A stretch of DNA of 64,000 bases from Lunularia cruciata (taxonomy: Eukaryota; Streptophyta; Marchantiopsida; Lunulariales; Lunulariaceae), in NCBI GenBank assembly GCA_948567375.1, contig OX419758.1:63145965-63209964 (forward strand). Direction: 5' to 3'. The position numbers were made by a program, and so were the translations under genes. The notes beneath the pieces were generated by a model. The model ran no database searches, was not told the DNA's origin, and saw only the letters and a program-made list of their open reading frames with translations. Numbering within the stretch: position 1 is the stretch's first letter; every line of letters starts with the position of its first letter. Shown piece after piece: positions 19,818 through 32,355 of this stretch.

Positions 19818-22800
19818 TTCTTATCAAAGTAGGAATGTGATTGATGGAATCTATGGACCACCAAATCCATTGACCAGCAAATCCATTTCCGCCAAACTAT
19901 TGGGGTTTTTGTGTAAGTGTATTATCCAAACATCATTTCATGCAATTCATCATCTCACGCTTTGGGTAGAATTTTTTGAATATGATCACCTTGTTGGATG
20001 AACCTTTGGTACTTTTGTAACTTATGGAGAATGGTGGATTTTTTGTATCTATATGTTAATTTAGATAAATTATAGATAGTTTGAGAGAGTAGTAGCCATG
20101 GCGGCAATGCCTAAAGTTATCAATGTAATGCAATAAAAAATTGAGCACCTTACTTGATTGTTGGGAGAACAAGACCATCAACAACCAAAAAATATTGAGA
20201 GAGCATCATTTTGAGAAGGAGAAGAGCAAATCCAAATTTCAAAACATAAGGTATTCAAAGGAAAGAATCTATTGAACATAATGGAGAATTTTTTATTTGA
20301 ATGTGAACATTATTTTGAGGTTACAAATTTTCAAGAAGAATGGAAGTAGATTCTTGTAGCTTCAAGCCAATTGGATAAAGCAGCAAAATTATGGTGGCGG
20401 TTCCAAGTGGAGCAAGCTGAATGGCAGTTTGTTGCACCAAATTTGACATGGGAGGAATTCAAGAGTGCAATAATTAGGTGATTCTAACTGATAAATACCA
20501 CACAAGCTGCACGAGATAAGTTTGCAAGGTTGAAGAAAATTGGTTATGTAAGAAACTATATCACACAATTCCAAAACACCATTATGCAGATTCCAAATAT
20601 ATTGGATGGTGAAGCTCTAGATCAATTTGTGAGGTGCTTGAAATCACAAACCAAATTGAAAGTGATTATGCAAGAGCCAAAGCACTTGGAGGAAGCCATG
20701 TAGTTGGATGAGCGCTTTGACCACTTTGGTTGCAACAACTTGGTATCAATCTTAACCTTCATAAAATCTACCAACACAATACACATGGGTGGAAGAGCTG
20801 ACCCCAATTGAGACCTCTTGGCATAGCAGATCAAGAAAGATTGTGCAAAATAGTGGTTTCTTTTATTATCACTAAATTGGACATTGCATTGCTAAATGTC
20901 CACTCAAGACTAAGTAGCCTTGACAAATTGCCCAAATAGAGTTTGTGGAGTGGAATGAACAAGGAAATGCAGAATCTCAATAGGAGTTGCCCTTTTGGAA
21001 ACTTGATTAGTTCCAATAGGATTGAAGGCTTAACCTATGAAAATTTACTTCACTTGCAAGATATGATATCTGATTGGGGTTTTAACATCTTGGTTGATTT
21101 TGGAAGTTCAAAGAATTATATTTTTGTGCATTTAGTAGAGGAATTAAGTACTCCTATCAAGCCAATAATTGAAAATAGATTGATGATGGCGGATGGTAGA
21201 AAGGGTTTTGCATTATGTACCTGGCATCCTATTACATTCAAGATTGGGAAGGAGTATTTGGAGTGTATGAGGTTTGTAGTGGCACTTTTACATAATGATA
21301 TCATTCTAGGTCTACCTTGGCTTGAATGCCATAAGGTCAATTTGATTGGAATTGACAAAAAATTCAAGTACAACACCAAGGTAGTAAATTTTGATAAGGT
21401 TATTTGATACCCTTGAGTAAGACACCTAAGAATAGTTAGTCTTGGGATGGGAAGTTTGTTAGGAAGGCAACCATAAAGCAAGCTTTGAAGGAAGATAAAT
21501 CACAAGATGGGAAGTTTGTTAGTAAAGCAACCATAAAGTAAGTTTTGGAGGGTATACATATCCCTTGTCTCAAATTGATGACTTGTTTGATCAATTAAAT
21601 GGAGTATGATATTTTTCCAAGTTGGCTCTCCAATGTGGCTATTGGCAAATTTCCATTGATAGAGAAGATGTGCAAAAGACTACCTTTTGCACAAAATATA
21701 TGCATTTTGAGTGGAGAGTTCTGCCTTTTGGGCCCATTAATGCTCCAATAGTCTTCCTTTATCAAATGCATTGGGTGTTGAAATGACTATTGGATTGGTA
21801 CATGGTCATGTTCTTGGATGATATTTTAATCTATAGCAAGACAAAGGCAAACATGCACATCATGTGAGAGAAATCCTAAGATGACCATGTTAGTGGAAGT
21901 TTTATTGCAAGAAGTCAAAGTGTGCCTTTTGGTAAAAGGAAGTTACCTTCTTGGGTCACAAGATCTTTTTGGAGGAGATCAAGATGGAAGAGGAGAAAAT
22001 CAAGGCTATCACTAATGGGCCTACTCCACTATAGAAATATGGACATTTAATGGATCAAATTTTTTTATTGATTGTTAATGCACTACTATGCTCATGTGGC
22101 CGCACCATTGACCAATCTCTTGGGAAAGAACTCAAGCTTTCAATGGACCACCAAGCACAAAGAAGCATTACAAAAGTTGGAACATATGGTGTCTTCAAGA
22201 TCAATTCAACCATATGACCCCCAACTACCTTGTGTGGTTGATATTGATGCTTCTAACTTTGTAGTTGGAGCCATGTTGCAGTAAAAATTCCCAAATAGGT
22301 TACATCCCATTGCCTTTGTGTCTTGTCAACTAAATATAATAGAAAGAAATTACTCTACTCAAGATTGGGAACAACTTGCAATAGTATATGCCACCAAGTT
22401 ATGGAGGCATTATCTCTTGGGGAAATAAGTAATCATGCAAACTGGTCACAAACTCTTGTTGTAAACATTACATTTGGAACACATGAAGATTTTACATCAT
22501 CAAGGGAAGAACAACTACACTTGTTTGATATCAAACTTGAATAAAAACCTGATCAGTTCCATGTCATCTCTAATACCTATCATGACAACCTGATTTGAAG
22601 TCTCTTCCTCTCATCATGGCGGCAATTACGATGATGTCAATCGACTCCAAAGTCCAAATCAAGTTTAGGACCGCTCTACAATAATATCTCTTCTTTCATA
22701 TGGTACAAGGTCATCTTTTAGCATGCAACAAGGAATAAAACACCTTCTCCTTCAAGGAAGGCTTTCTATTTTATGAGGACCAGATTTATGTTCCAACCAA

Positions 22801-24110
22801 GGGTGATCTTTGACTTGTGTGCCTTCAAGAAGCCCATGATTTACCAATCACTAGTCACATGGGTGTGGACACGACCTTGAGTACTCCTCCAACACAATGG
22901 TAACATGATACAAGATGTTCAAGAGTTGTCCTGTCTCGTGAGAGCTACAAATGCAACAAAGCTAACAACCAAAAATAGAGTGGACTCCTTCAACCACTTC
23001 CTATTCCATCTACTTAATAGGAACACATGACCTTAGATCTCATCACATCCTTGCTCGAGACAAAGTAAGGTAACATGGCAATTGTGGTGTTTGTGGATAA
23101 GCTTAGTATCAAATCCATTTAGCATCAACATTTGATATCATTGATGCTTTACAATTGTTTCAGATCTACTTTGACAATGTCTTCAAGCATCATGTGATGC
23201 CTCGTGTACTCATGTCTGACTGTGATCCTCAATTTATTGAAAAATTCTAGCAAGCACTCTTTTAGATGCTTGGCATCAAGCTTGCTTTGTCCACAACCTA
23301 TCATCCTCAAATTGATGGACAAACCAAACATGCAAATTGCACCTTGGAGGATATGCTTCATGTCTTTGTCAATGTTCACCATACCAATTAAGATGATGTC
23401 TTGCAATTGCTGAGTTTGCATACAATAATTCCAAACAAGCAAACACCGGATTCTCTCCTTTCTTCTTTAATTTGGCCAAGACCCACTTATTCCAGATTCT
23501 CTTCTTGCTCCCCTTCCATCTCATGTCCCTCATACTTCTACCGTCTTGACCATCTAATCCAAATTTCTCCAACAAGCAAAATCTCATCTCCTTGTTGCTC
23601 AGAATTGTTAGAAATAATAAGTGTATTACCATTTCACCTTTCAACTCGGTGATAAAGTCATGCTCTCTTCAAGTAACCTACCACTCCCACTTGATACCCA
23701 AGTCTATAAACTTGCTCCTAATTGGATAAGACCCTTTGATGTCACCCAAATTATTTCTCATGTTGCTTATCAACTTGCTTTATCTTATCATATGCACATC
23801 CACCCTATCTTTCATATTTCCAAGTTGAAACCCTTTGTTCCTAATCCATCTTCTTTTTCTTCTTGTGTCCAACCTCCTCCTCCTCTTATCCCTATCAATG
23901 ATTCATGAGGAGTATGAAGTTGATTGTATCCTTGCATGTTGCCACATTCAACAAGGCCGCCAACAACATATAGACTACAAAGTCCTCTGGAAAGGTTATC
24001 CCCTTCATGATGCCACTTGGGAGCATCTTTCTCATCTCCAAAATGCACAAACTACCATCCAAGAGTTTGAAGCTTCAATGATCACGAGGATGTTACCAAC
24101 TAGCAGCATG
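19818..24110 (+). pseudogene. Chromo-1 copy 2 gag-pol region
   Basis: After the leader (a GGAATCTATGGACCACC match to copy 1) gag runs at about 20098-20940, with AKLWWRFQVEQAEWQ near 20380. The protease is at 20943-21407 (DMISDWGFNILVDFGSS, NDIILGLPWLE), RT at about 21540-21900, and RNase H at 22072-22550 (YAHVAAPLTNLLGKN, then VVDIDASNFVVGA). Integrase follows at about 22600-23420, then the SH3-like tail (23621-23870: HIHPIFHISKLKPF) and the chromodomain at 23907-24060 (EEYEVDCIL ... VLWKGYPLHDATWE). All parts match copy 1. Fossil with many breaks. Confidence 0.85.
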
Positions 24111-24116
24111 AGAATA

Positions 24117-24468
24117 TATAACAATATGGAGTTTACCAATGAGTTAGTCAAGGCTAATGAAGTAGCAAATAGGCCAAATTAGCCTCAAATATTCTAGAAG
24201 TATTTAGGAAGCTACTTGATACCTTCTAAGTATTGGGTAACATGCATGCCAAGTGGTGACTTCTAAGAGGAAGCATCCCGGTTAACTTGACTTGCACTCC
24301 AAGAAAGCGGCTTTAGGAAGCTTCTAAAGAGCTTTGTATGCTCCCTATAAATACCAAAGCGCAAGCTATGCTAGGCAATCAAAGTTTCCCTCATTCAAAT
24401 ATCCCAATGTCATCTCTCACTCTTGTCTTCTATTCTCCTAATTCTCTCCTTGGTCTTAGTCTTTTATA
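24117..24468 (+). repeat. Chromo-1 copy 2, 3' LTR (shortened)
   Basis: It begins TATAACAATATGG and ends CTTTTATA, each one base from the family TG...CA ends. The GAAGCTTC-rich middle present in other copies is partly missing. A TATAAATACC box lies near 24348. Confidence 0.82.
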
Positions 24469-25266
24469 GTTGGCAATGAGTTTCCATACCAATATTACTA
24501 CTTTTATAGCATTGTTATTAGGCATCCAAGCATCAGTGTTAGGTCAAGCTATGAACCTAAATCATTTGACCTAGATTCTAAGCCTTAGATTGGCTGAGTA
24601 GTGTAGTATTTGCTTGATAGATATCACCACTCAAACACTTATGAGCTCTATGCCTATTGAGACAATTTAGACACATGTTGGGAGTGATGGATAGAGTAGG
24701 CGTGGTATTCTTGGGACACAACCAATGACTACTAGTGAGAGTGGTCTACTTCAGGTACATCCAAGTGAGCAAGGTCTACTTAGGATACACCATTGGTCTA
24801 CTTGGGATGCAATTAAAGGACGTATGGAGCTTATAGCTAGAGTATAGTCAGTTTTTTGCTCTAAGGTTGTGGACTCTAGCAATTGGAGGTATGATAATAT
24901 TGCTTCCAAGGCCTTGATGTAGTAGCTAGTTAGTGTGTCTTCCACTCCCAGATCAGTTTTAGAGGATACTTGAGAGCCAAACATTAGAACCAAGCTTATA
25001 AGAGAGAAAGACAAAGAGTTTGGAGGTTCTTAAGGAGCTACACAAGTTGTTTTACCTTCAATATGAAGGATTTGGATACTCTAAAATGAAATAGTATTTG
25101 TATTGGCTGACTAATCATATATAGTTTTTCAATGTTCCTACAAATATAGTGACTTGGAGAGAGCCTTGATTTAGAGTCAAAGTAGAGACCTTTTTTAGGT
25201 CAATTTGGTAGAGATTTCACATGGAGAGTATGCTTCAACTACAATGATCTTAGCCAAGAAGGATGA
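24469..25266 (+). mobile_element. Gypsy-E copy 1, part 2: methyltransferase end and start of RT
   Basis: It resumes exactly where 17925 stopped. The segment with VLGQAMNLNHLT (near 24535-24580) matches motif X of the methyltransferase at 41476. The spacer with CATGTTGGGAGTGATGG follows, then the RT entry VEISHGEYASTTMILAKKD (25209-25265), which matches 42149-42210. Beyond 25266 the match stops. Fossil. Confidence 0.75.
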
Positions 25267-25420
25267 TGATGCTTCTAGTGGGAGGGAGTTCTCTACTTCT
25301 TTCTTCCCTTCAATCTTATTATCTTTGGATTCTTCCTCCAAAGACTCCTCCAATATGTGTGGCTTCTTCTTCGCCTTTTGGCTTTCACCTGTGGGCTTGT
25401 AGGTGCTGTGCTCTTCAATT
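25267..25420 (-). other. Short unassigned Lys/Glu-rich coding-like segment
   Basis: The minus strand reads an open, charged stretch (for example EESLEEESKDNKIEGKK). It resembles the acidic part of the repeat F protein in composition but I could not align it. It lies between Gypsy-E and a Chromo-1 LTR, so it is probably a fragment of another element. Confidence 0.3.
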
Positions 25421-26706
25421 TTACTAAAGAACAAGGAGAGAAATAGGAGAATGGAAGATCAGAGTTGAAAATCACATTGGGACTAACAAATAGGTGAAAC
25501 TTTGATGCCTAGCATGAGCTTTGGTTTTTGTATTGATAGGAAATATACAAGACTATTGGGAAGCTTCTTAGAAGCCACTTTCTAAAAGTGCAAGCTAAGC
25601 TAGCCAAGAGGTTTCCTACTTGGCATGCTAGCTAAGCTAGCCAAGAAGTTTCCCAAGAGGCTTGCTTCTAGAAGCCACCTACTTTGGTATGCAAGCTAAG
25701 CTAGTCAAGAAGCTTTCCAAGAAGCTCATCAGAAGCTACATACTTGGCATACATGTTACACAATACTTGGAAAGTACCAAGAAGCTTCCTAGTTGCTTTT
25801 AGAATACTCTTAGAATTCTTTACTAATTTGGCATATTTTTTAACTTGTTAGTCTTTACTAACTTGTTTACTAATTCCATATTATTACATATTCACCCATT
25901 GCTATTTGGTGATGTCCTTGTCATTAAGGAATTATCAAACTCTTGTAGGGCTATTGGTGCATTGTGGAGATGAGAAAGAGAGTCCCATGTGGTATCAAGA
26001 AAGAGATACCTTTTCCAAAGGATTTTGTACTCAACTTGTCATTGGCGGCCATGTTGGATGGTGCAATGTACAAGTATATGATCAACTTCATACTCATGAT
26101 CTTTGATAAGGATGGGAGGAATGAGAGGTTAGGTATAGATAATAAGGGAAGATGGATTAGAAACAAAGGGTTTGAGTTTAAAATATGGAAGACATGATGG
26201 ATCCACATATGACTAGGAAAAACAAGCTAGTAGGCAACGAGAGAAATAATCTGAATAATCTCAAATAGATATATTAATATAGGAGTAAGACTTGGGTATC
26301 AAGTAGGAGAGGAAGGTTAATAAAAGAAAGCATGACCTTATCACTTAGTTGAAAAAAGAGATCATAACAATGTTTATCAACATATTGCTTTTGCTAATTT
26401 TGAGCAACAAAAGATGCAACTTGGCTTGGTGTAGAGATTTAGATAACATGGATAAGAAGGTGGAAGTATGTGGGATTTGAGATGGTGGAAGAGCAAGATG
26501 AAAATAATGAACAAATGGATCTTGCACATAATTAAGGAACAAGGGAGAGAAGCTAGTACTTGCATGCATGGAATTATTGTAGGCAAACTCATTAGTTACA
26601 AGACAAGTATCCTAATCAATGTGGTGAATATTGACAAAAGCATGTAGCATGTCCTCCAAAGTGCAATTTTTTCATTTTGTTTGTCCATCAATTTGAGTAT
26701 GATAAG
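25421..26706 (-). mobile_element. Chromo-1 copy 4, 3' end: LTR, chromodomain, integrase end
   Basis: The 3' LTR (25421-25888) starts ACTAAAGAACAAGG and ends TTATTACA. Inside it the minus strand has the chromodomain region (25889-26170) and integrase C-terminal sequence up to the QTDGQT-like region near 26690, where repeat F begins. The rest of the element is not found to the right of F. Strongly decayed. Confidence 0.78.
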
Positions 26707-29558
26707 TATGACAACCCAACAAGTATCACTTTTATGGTAATCAGGTAAATAAAGTTTGTTCCCATAGAGATACAAGTCAAATATGGTCAAAGATGAAGTA
26801 ACACGTAACAATGTAGTTCATCTTGGTTGCATCTTTAATCTCTTAGGTAGAAACCACACTAAGAAGAGAGTAACAAGCATTGATCATATACTCATCACAA
26901 ATTACACACTCATAATCACAATGCTATCCAATCTTTCCAAACCAACTTTGATTGTGATGATTCAGATTCTCTCAAAGACAACTACGTGATTATAAAACAA
27001 CTTCATCTTAGAATTGCATTCCACCCTTCCATTAAAGGCACAATTTCCTTGATCAAAATTGCTTCACATCAAACTCACATTGCACTCACAAATGAAGAAT
27101 ACTACCGACACTACAATTTCTCTTAGATCTATCAAGGCATTACTTTGATTGCACTTACTTAGGATCAAACACACATAAAGGTTGCAGAATCCAACATCTA
27201 ACAAGCTCACTAACTTGCACTTCAAAATACTCCAAACACTCACAAACTTGATACTCAAGATTAAGCTTAAGCAATGAGCACTAAGGTACAACACTTTGCT
27301 TTATCTATCTTCAAAAATTATAAATACTAAATAACATAAGACTAAAAATGCCTCCTTTAAATAGGCTGAGCACTTTGATAATTAACTAACAACTTCAACG
27401 TTCTACAACTCTACCAACCTGCAAATCCAAAATAACAATGCACCTCTTCATATCTGCCTCTTCAAATCTCAAATCTATTACTACTCTGATCCGATGTCAA
27501 CCTCAACTTCAGCTTCCAAACCCAATGATCCTCTTATCACTTCTCCTTCTTTGGGTCTATCTTCTTCTACTTCATCCTCCACTATTTCTACTACTTTTTC
27601 ACCCTGAACTACAATTTCACTAATGAGTAACCCTTCTATCTCTTTATCTGCTTACCCAATCTTCTCTAATGTCTCAAACTGATCCAAAGACACATTTACT
27701 CCTACTTCTACTACTTCAGACTTCTTATCTTCCTTCACACTACTCCAAAGTCTCTTTAACTCTAAATTTACTAAATCTAATATGAGACACACATTGTTTC
27801 CTACCTCTAACATCTTCATATCAACTCTTTCTCTTAAGGAAATCAAAAGATTGCTCATATCTACATTCTTCACTCTCCTCTTCCAAGTTTATTGCACAAG
27901 TAACTTCAATTCCTACAATCTCACTTCCTCCAACTTCCCTTCAGACTCCATGCTCAATATTGTTCTCATTCTCCCAACAACTACTCATACCAACTCTAAT
28001 GTCTACTCTTGAGATTGTTCTACCTTCAACTCTTCTCTATACATCTTTAACTCATCTTTGTACTTGGCTGCTAGCATCTTCTTCTCCTCCACATATTGAG
28101 TACTCTGCCTCTTAGCACTTCTTACCAGACTTCTCAACCTTTCTTCCTCTTGGTGTTGGACCACTAACTTCCTCTACCATGCTTGATCTTTCTTTGCTGC
28201 ACTCTTCTTCAAGCTCTATAACTCTTGCTCCATCACAACTTCCATTGCCCTTGCATGTATGCTTTTAATACAAGCTTCACTTACCTCACCTCTCATCTTC
28301 TCAATCAATGCTTTTTGCTCCTTCAACTCTTTGGCTTGACCGTTCATCTCTCTTCCTTGCTGATCAAAACTCTCTTGCAATTTCTCTACAATCTTCTTCC
28401 TTAAGACTACCTCCACTCAAAGTTCTTTAGCTTCTTCTTCCCTTTGGGTTACCATTTCCTTCAATTCTCTTGTTTCTTCAACCATGTAAAAGACCAAATG
28501 TGAGGAGAGAAATAGGAGAATGGAAGCTCACATTGGGACACTTGAATGAGGGAAAACTCCAAATGCCTAGCATGGGCTTTTGCTTTGGTATTTATAGGTA
28601 GCATACAAGGCCCTTGAGAAGCTTCTCAAGAAGCTTCCTTTTAGAAGCCAACTACTTGGCCTGCAAGCTAAGCTAGTTGGAAGCTTCTAGAAGCTTCCTT
28701 CTAGAAGCTACTTACTTGAGGTGCAAGCTAAGCTAGCCGGGAAGCTTCCCAAGAAGCTTCCTAGATACTTTTGGAATATTCTAGGCTAATTTGTCTTATG
28801 TGCTACTTTGTAAGCCTGACTAGCTTTGTCGCTAAACTCCATATTGTTACAAACCATATACTTCATCACTTGCAACTCATTCTTTACCTCCAAATGATCT
28901 TTCTAAATGTCCTTCTTCTTCTTGTTCAATAGTGACAACAGCAGACCCACATCTATGACAAGTACTCCATCCCATCAAAGTCTTCTTCTTTGTCTTGGTC
29001 TTCATACTTTGCCTCCATTGACTCTTCTTCAGCTAGAGTCTTCCTCTAAAGTCTTGATCTTTGTACCATCAATGGCCTTCCTTTTGAGCTTACTTCTTCT
29101 TCATTCACTTAGCTCAGACCTACAAGTGCAGTTGATAACAACCTTTTTGATCTTACCCTCTTTTGGACAACTTTCTTTGATTCTTTTTCCATCTCCTCCA
29201 TGGGTAACTCTAAACAAGAGCAATCTCCTCCTTCCATACAATCAATTGCCGCATGGAATTCCTCATCGTCTTTTTCTGTCCTTGCATTGATTGACTATTG
29301 GACATCATCTTTACCTTCACTCTCACTACTAGACTCCTCACTTTGTAATGTGAGTTCAGCTTCTTTGGAGTCTTCTCTCTTTGACTCTATCTCTCTTCTA
29401 GACTATGTGCTTGATGCCTTGTCCTTCACCGCCTCCTTACCTTGCAGGTTTAGTCTTTGCGTCTTTTGTTGTGGCAGGGATAATGCTACTCCTTTGGTTT
29501 TAGCTAGCTTCTTTGTCTTTGAACTTGTTCCTTCCACCATCTTCCTTTATCCCATCCT
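26707..29558 (-). mobile_element. Repeat F copy 2, interrupted by a solo Chromo-1 LTR
   Basis: It starts TATGACAACCC (family end TGTGACAACCC) and matches the 3' non-coding part (26707-27480) and coding part (27480-29558) of the full-length F copies. A Chromo-1 LTR is inserted at 28485-28851. The 5' end is missing, replaced by a Ty3 integrase fragment. The minus-strand coding part is rich in Glu, Lys and Leu heptads, for example 28216-28416. Fossil. Confidence 0.75.
28480..28856 (-). repeat. Solo Chromo-1 LTR with perfect target duplication
   Basis: The LTR itself is 28485-28851, from TGTAAAAGACC to TTGTTACA. AACCA at 28480-28484 and again at 28852-28856 is a perfect 5-bp duplication. No internal sequence remains, so the two LTRs of a former insertion recombined. 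It carries GAAGCTTCTAGAAGCTTC near 28682 and a TATA box near 28595. Confidence 0.9.
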
Positions 29559-30684
29559 GATGAAATGATCATCATTGGACCACAATTGCAGGTCAATGAC
29601 CGATTCTTGGACAAGGAATTGTATCACTTGACAGCCATGCAAAGTACAAGGTGTGCAACAGAATATAATTATCTGCATACTCTTTAGTTGCTGAGGGACT
29701 AGACCAAGAGCAAAGGGAAATTTTCCTCAGCAGATGGGACCGTACCAATTGAAGTACAACACATTGTTTAAAATGGGTGATGATGAAGAACTTTGGAGAT
29801 GCTTGGAGACATATGAACTTGGGGGGGTTATTGAATCCCTACACTCCAAAGCATCAAAAGGACACTATGCCCTAAAGAATACAATGAAGAAAATTCTTTC
29901 AACAAGGTATTGGTGGCCTACAATGTATAAGCATACCCATGCATACATTTGAAGTTGTGATGCTTGTCAAAGAATAGGGAAACCGATAGCTACTTCTTAG
30001 TGACATTTGAGACCAATTTTTCCATTGGCCCCATTTGAAAAATGGGGAATTGATTTTGTGGGACCAATACAATTGGTAACTCAAGTCACAAGAAAAACTA
30101 CATTTTGTTTTTCACTAGCTATGTTACCAAAATGATTGAAGCCAAGGCTACTCGGAGAGATGATGCGGAAACAATTGCAAAATTTTCTTTCAAAACATCA
30201 TCTCCCAAAATGGATATCCTTTGGAGTTGGTCAATGATTGGGAAACTCACTTTTTGAACTCCATAATGGAGGCATTAACCAAGTACTTCCAAATTGAACA
30301 TTAGAAGACAACTCCGTATAACTCAAAAGCGAATGGACTAACGGAGAAGGAAAATATATTGCTCTGTAGAATGATTAATAAGGTGACTATCAATTATGCC
30401 TATGATTGGGATACAAAGTTACCTGCCATATTATGGGCATATTGCATGACAAAAAAGATTACAGCCAAGCAAATGCCATACTTCTTAACATATGGATTGC
30501 ATCATATAATGCCAATTGAATTTGAAGTGCCAACTTATTGGACTTTGAATTCACCAACTTATAGGTTGTAAGAGAAAGAAGATGATGTAATGCAAACCAC
30601 AAAGGAAGTACAAGAGCAGCAGAAAGTCAAGCATGATAAGCGTATTAAGCTTGTATCTGTTTGGGAGGGAGATTTGGTCTTGTC
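29559..30684 (+). mobile_element. Ty3/gypsy integrase fragment, non-chromovirus type (element G)
   Basis: Plus strand. The H-H-C-C zinc head reads ASKGHYALKNTMKKILSTRY, WWPTMYKHTH and SCDACQRIGKP (29840-29985). The core follows with EKWGIDFVGPI, then the NSKANGLTEKE helix near 30320 and a TYGLHHIMPIEFEVPTYW segment near 30510. Upstream residues HTLVAEGLDQEQREIFLSRW-like (29660-29730) belong to the RNase H-integrase linker. It may be the pol end of the same family as the gag at 47640-53797. No LTR is attached. Fossil. Confidence 0.8.
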
Positions 30685-31306
30685 GGAATATCTGTCTACC
30701 TCCTTATCTTGCAACCCACTCCCCTCTAATGTGTCAAGTGTCTAATCTGAAGACACTTGCAATCCTATCTCTGTTACTTTGGGTCTTATATGTACAGTAT
30801 TCCGAAGACTTTCTAACTCTAACTTAATTAATCCAAGTCTGATAGAAATGTTATTCTCTACATCTAATATCTTCCTATCAATCCAAGTTCTAAGACTGAT
30901 CAACAAGGCATTCAAGTTGTTGTTCTTTGCATTCTTACTTTGCATCTCATGCACCAGCAATTGTAAGTCGTATAAACGCATTTCCTCCATTCTCACTTTG
31001 GCTTCTATGGTTAATTTTACCTTCAATTCCACAATTGCTTCTTCAAGTGATTCCACGACTGCTTCTTATGTCTTTCTTCCTCCATCATAGCTTTACTAAG
31101 CTTCAACTCCTTATACTCCATTGTGTGATCTTCCAACTCCTTCACGTATTGGTCAATCTTCACCTCTAGCATCTACACCAAATCTCTCAGCCTTCCTTCT
31201 TCTAGATGGTGCTTAGCCAATTCTTGTTGCCAGGCTATTGGCTTCTCTTCTACCTTCTAACAAAATGCATTGAGCTCTTCTTCCTTAGCATCCACCAACT
31301 CCTTAC
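30685..31306 (-). mobile_element. Repeat F copy 4 (coding fragment)
   Basis: The minus strand at 30742-31056 reads EEAIVELKVKLTIEAKVRM and LNALLISLRTWIDRKILDVE. This is the coiled-coil segment shared with copies at 33156-33638, 52000-52300 and 56230-56420. Neither end of the repeat is present. Fossil. Confidence 0.72.
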
Positions 31307-32355
31307 TTCAACACTATTTTCAAGCATCATGGGATGCCTTGTGTACTCATCTCCAACCGTGATTCTTGATTCATTGGGAAATTTTGGCAAATATTCTTCC
31401 AAATACTCACCACCAAGCTTTCTTTGTCCATGGCCTATCATCCTCAAATTGATGGAAAAGCTGAAGGTGCAAATCACAGCTTGCAGGATATATTTCATGC
31501 CTTTGTCAACATCTACCATGCCAATTGGGATGAATGTCTTGTGGCTACAAAGTTTGCATACAATAATTCCAAACATGCAACCACCAAATCCTCTCCTTTC
31601 TTCCTCAATCTTGGCCAAGATCCACTTGTTCTAGATTCCTTTCTTGCTCCTCCTCCATCTCATGTCCTTCATACTTTCACCTTCTTGACCACCATATCCC
31701 AATCCCTCCAACAAGCCAATTCTCATCTCCTTGTTGCTCAAAATTGGTAGAAACACTATGTGAACCACCATTGTCATGATCTTACCTTTCAAGTCAATGA
31801 TAAGTAATGCTATCCTCTAATAATCTACCCCTCCCATTTGATACCCAAATTTATAAACTTGCCCCTAATTGGATAGGACCCTTTGATGTCACCCAAATTA
31901 TCTCTCTTGTTGCTTATCAACTTGCCTTGCCTTGTCATATGCGCATCCACCTATCTTTCATGTCAAATACCCTTTGTTCCTAACACATCTTCTTTTTCCT
32001 CTAGAGTCCAACCTCCTCCTCCTCCTCCTGCTCCCATCCCTATCAATGATCATGAGGAGTACAAAGTTGATTGTATCTTTGCACTTTGCTACCTTCAACA
32101 AGGCTGTCAACAACATACAGAGTACAAGGTCCTTTGAAAAGTGTATTCCCTTCATGATACCACATGGTAACCTCTTTCTCATCTCCAAAATGCACAAATG
32201 ACCATTTGAAGCTTCAATGGCAACAAAGATATCACCAACTAGTGGTGGAGGAATATGTAACAATATGGAATTTAGCAATTGAATTAGTTAGGGCTAAAAA
32301 AGTAGCAAATAGGCCAAATTAGCCTAGAATATTCTAGAAATATCTAGGAAGCTTC

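Larger units (their letters stand above)
17926..24468 (+). mobile_element. Chromo-1 copy 2 (Ty3 chromovirus) with nested repeat F
   Basis: LTRs at 17926-18402 and 24117-24468 flank gag, protease, RT, RNase H, integrase and chromodomain on the plus strand. It interrupts Gypsy-E copy 1 inside the methyltransferase region, with a near-perfect 5-bp target duplication. Repeat F is inserted in its primer-binding site. Compared with copy 1 the LTRs and coding parts are clearly more diverged and carry many breaks, and the 3' LTR lacks about 115 bp. Older than copy 1. Confidence 0.88.
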
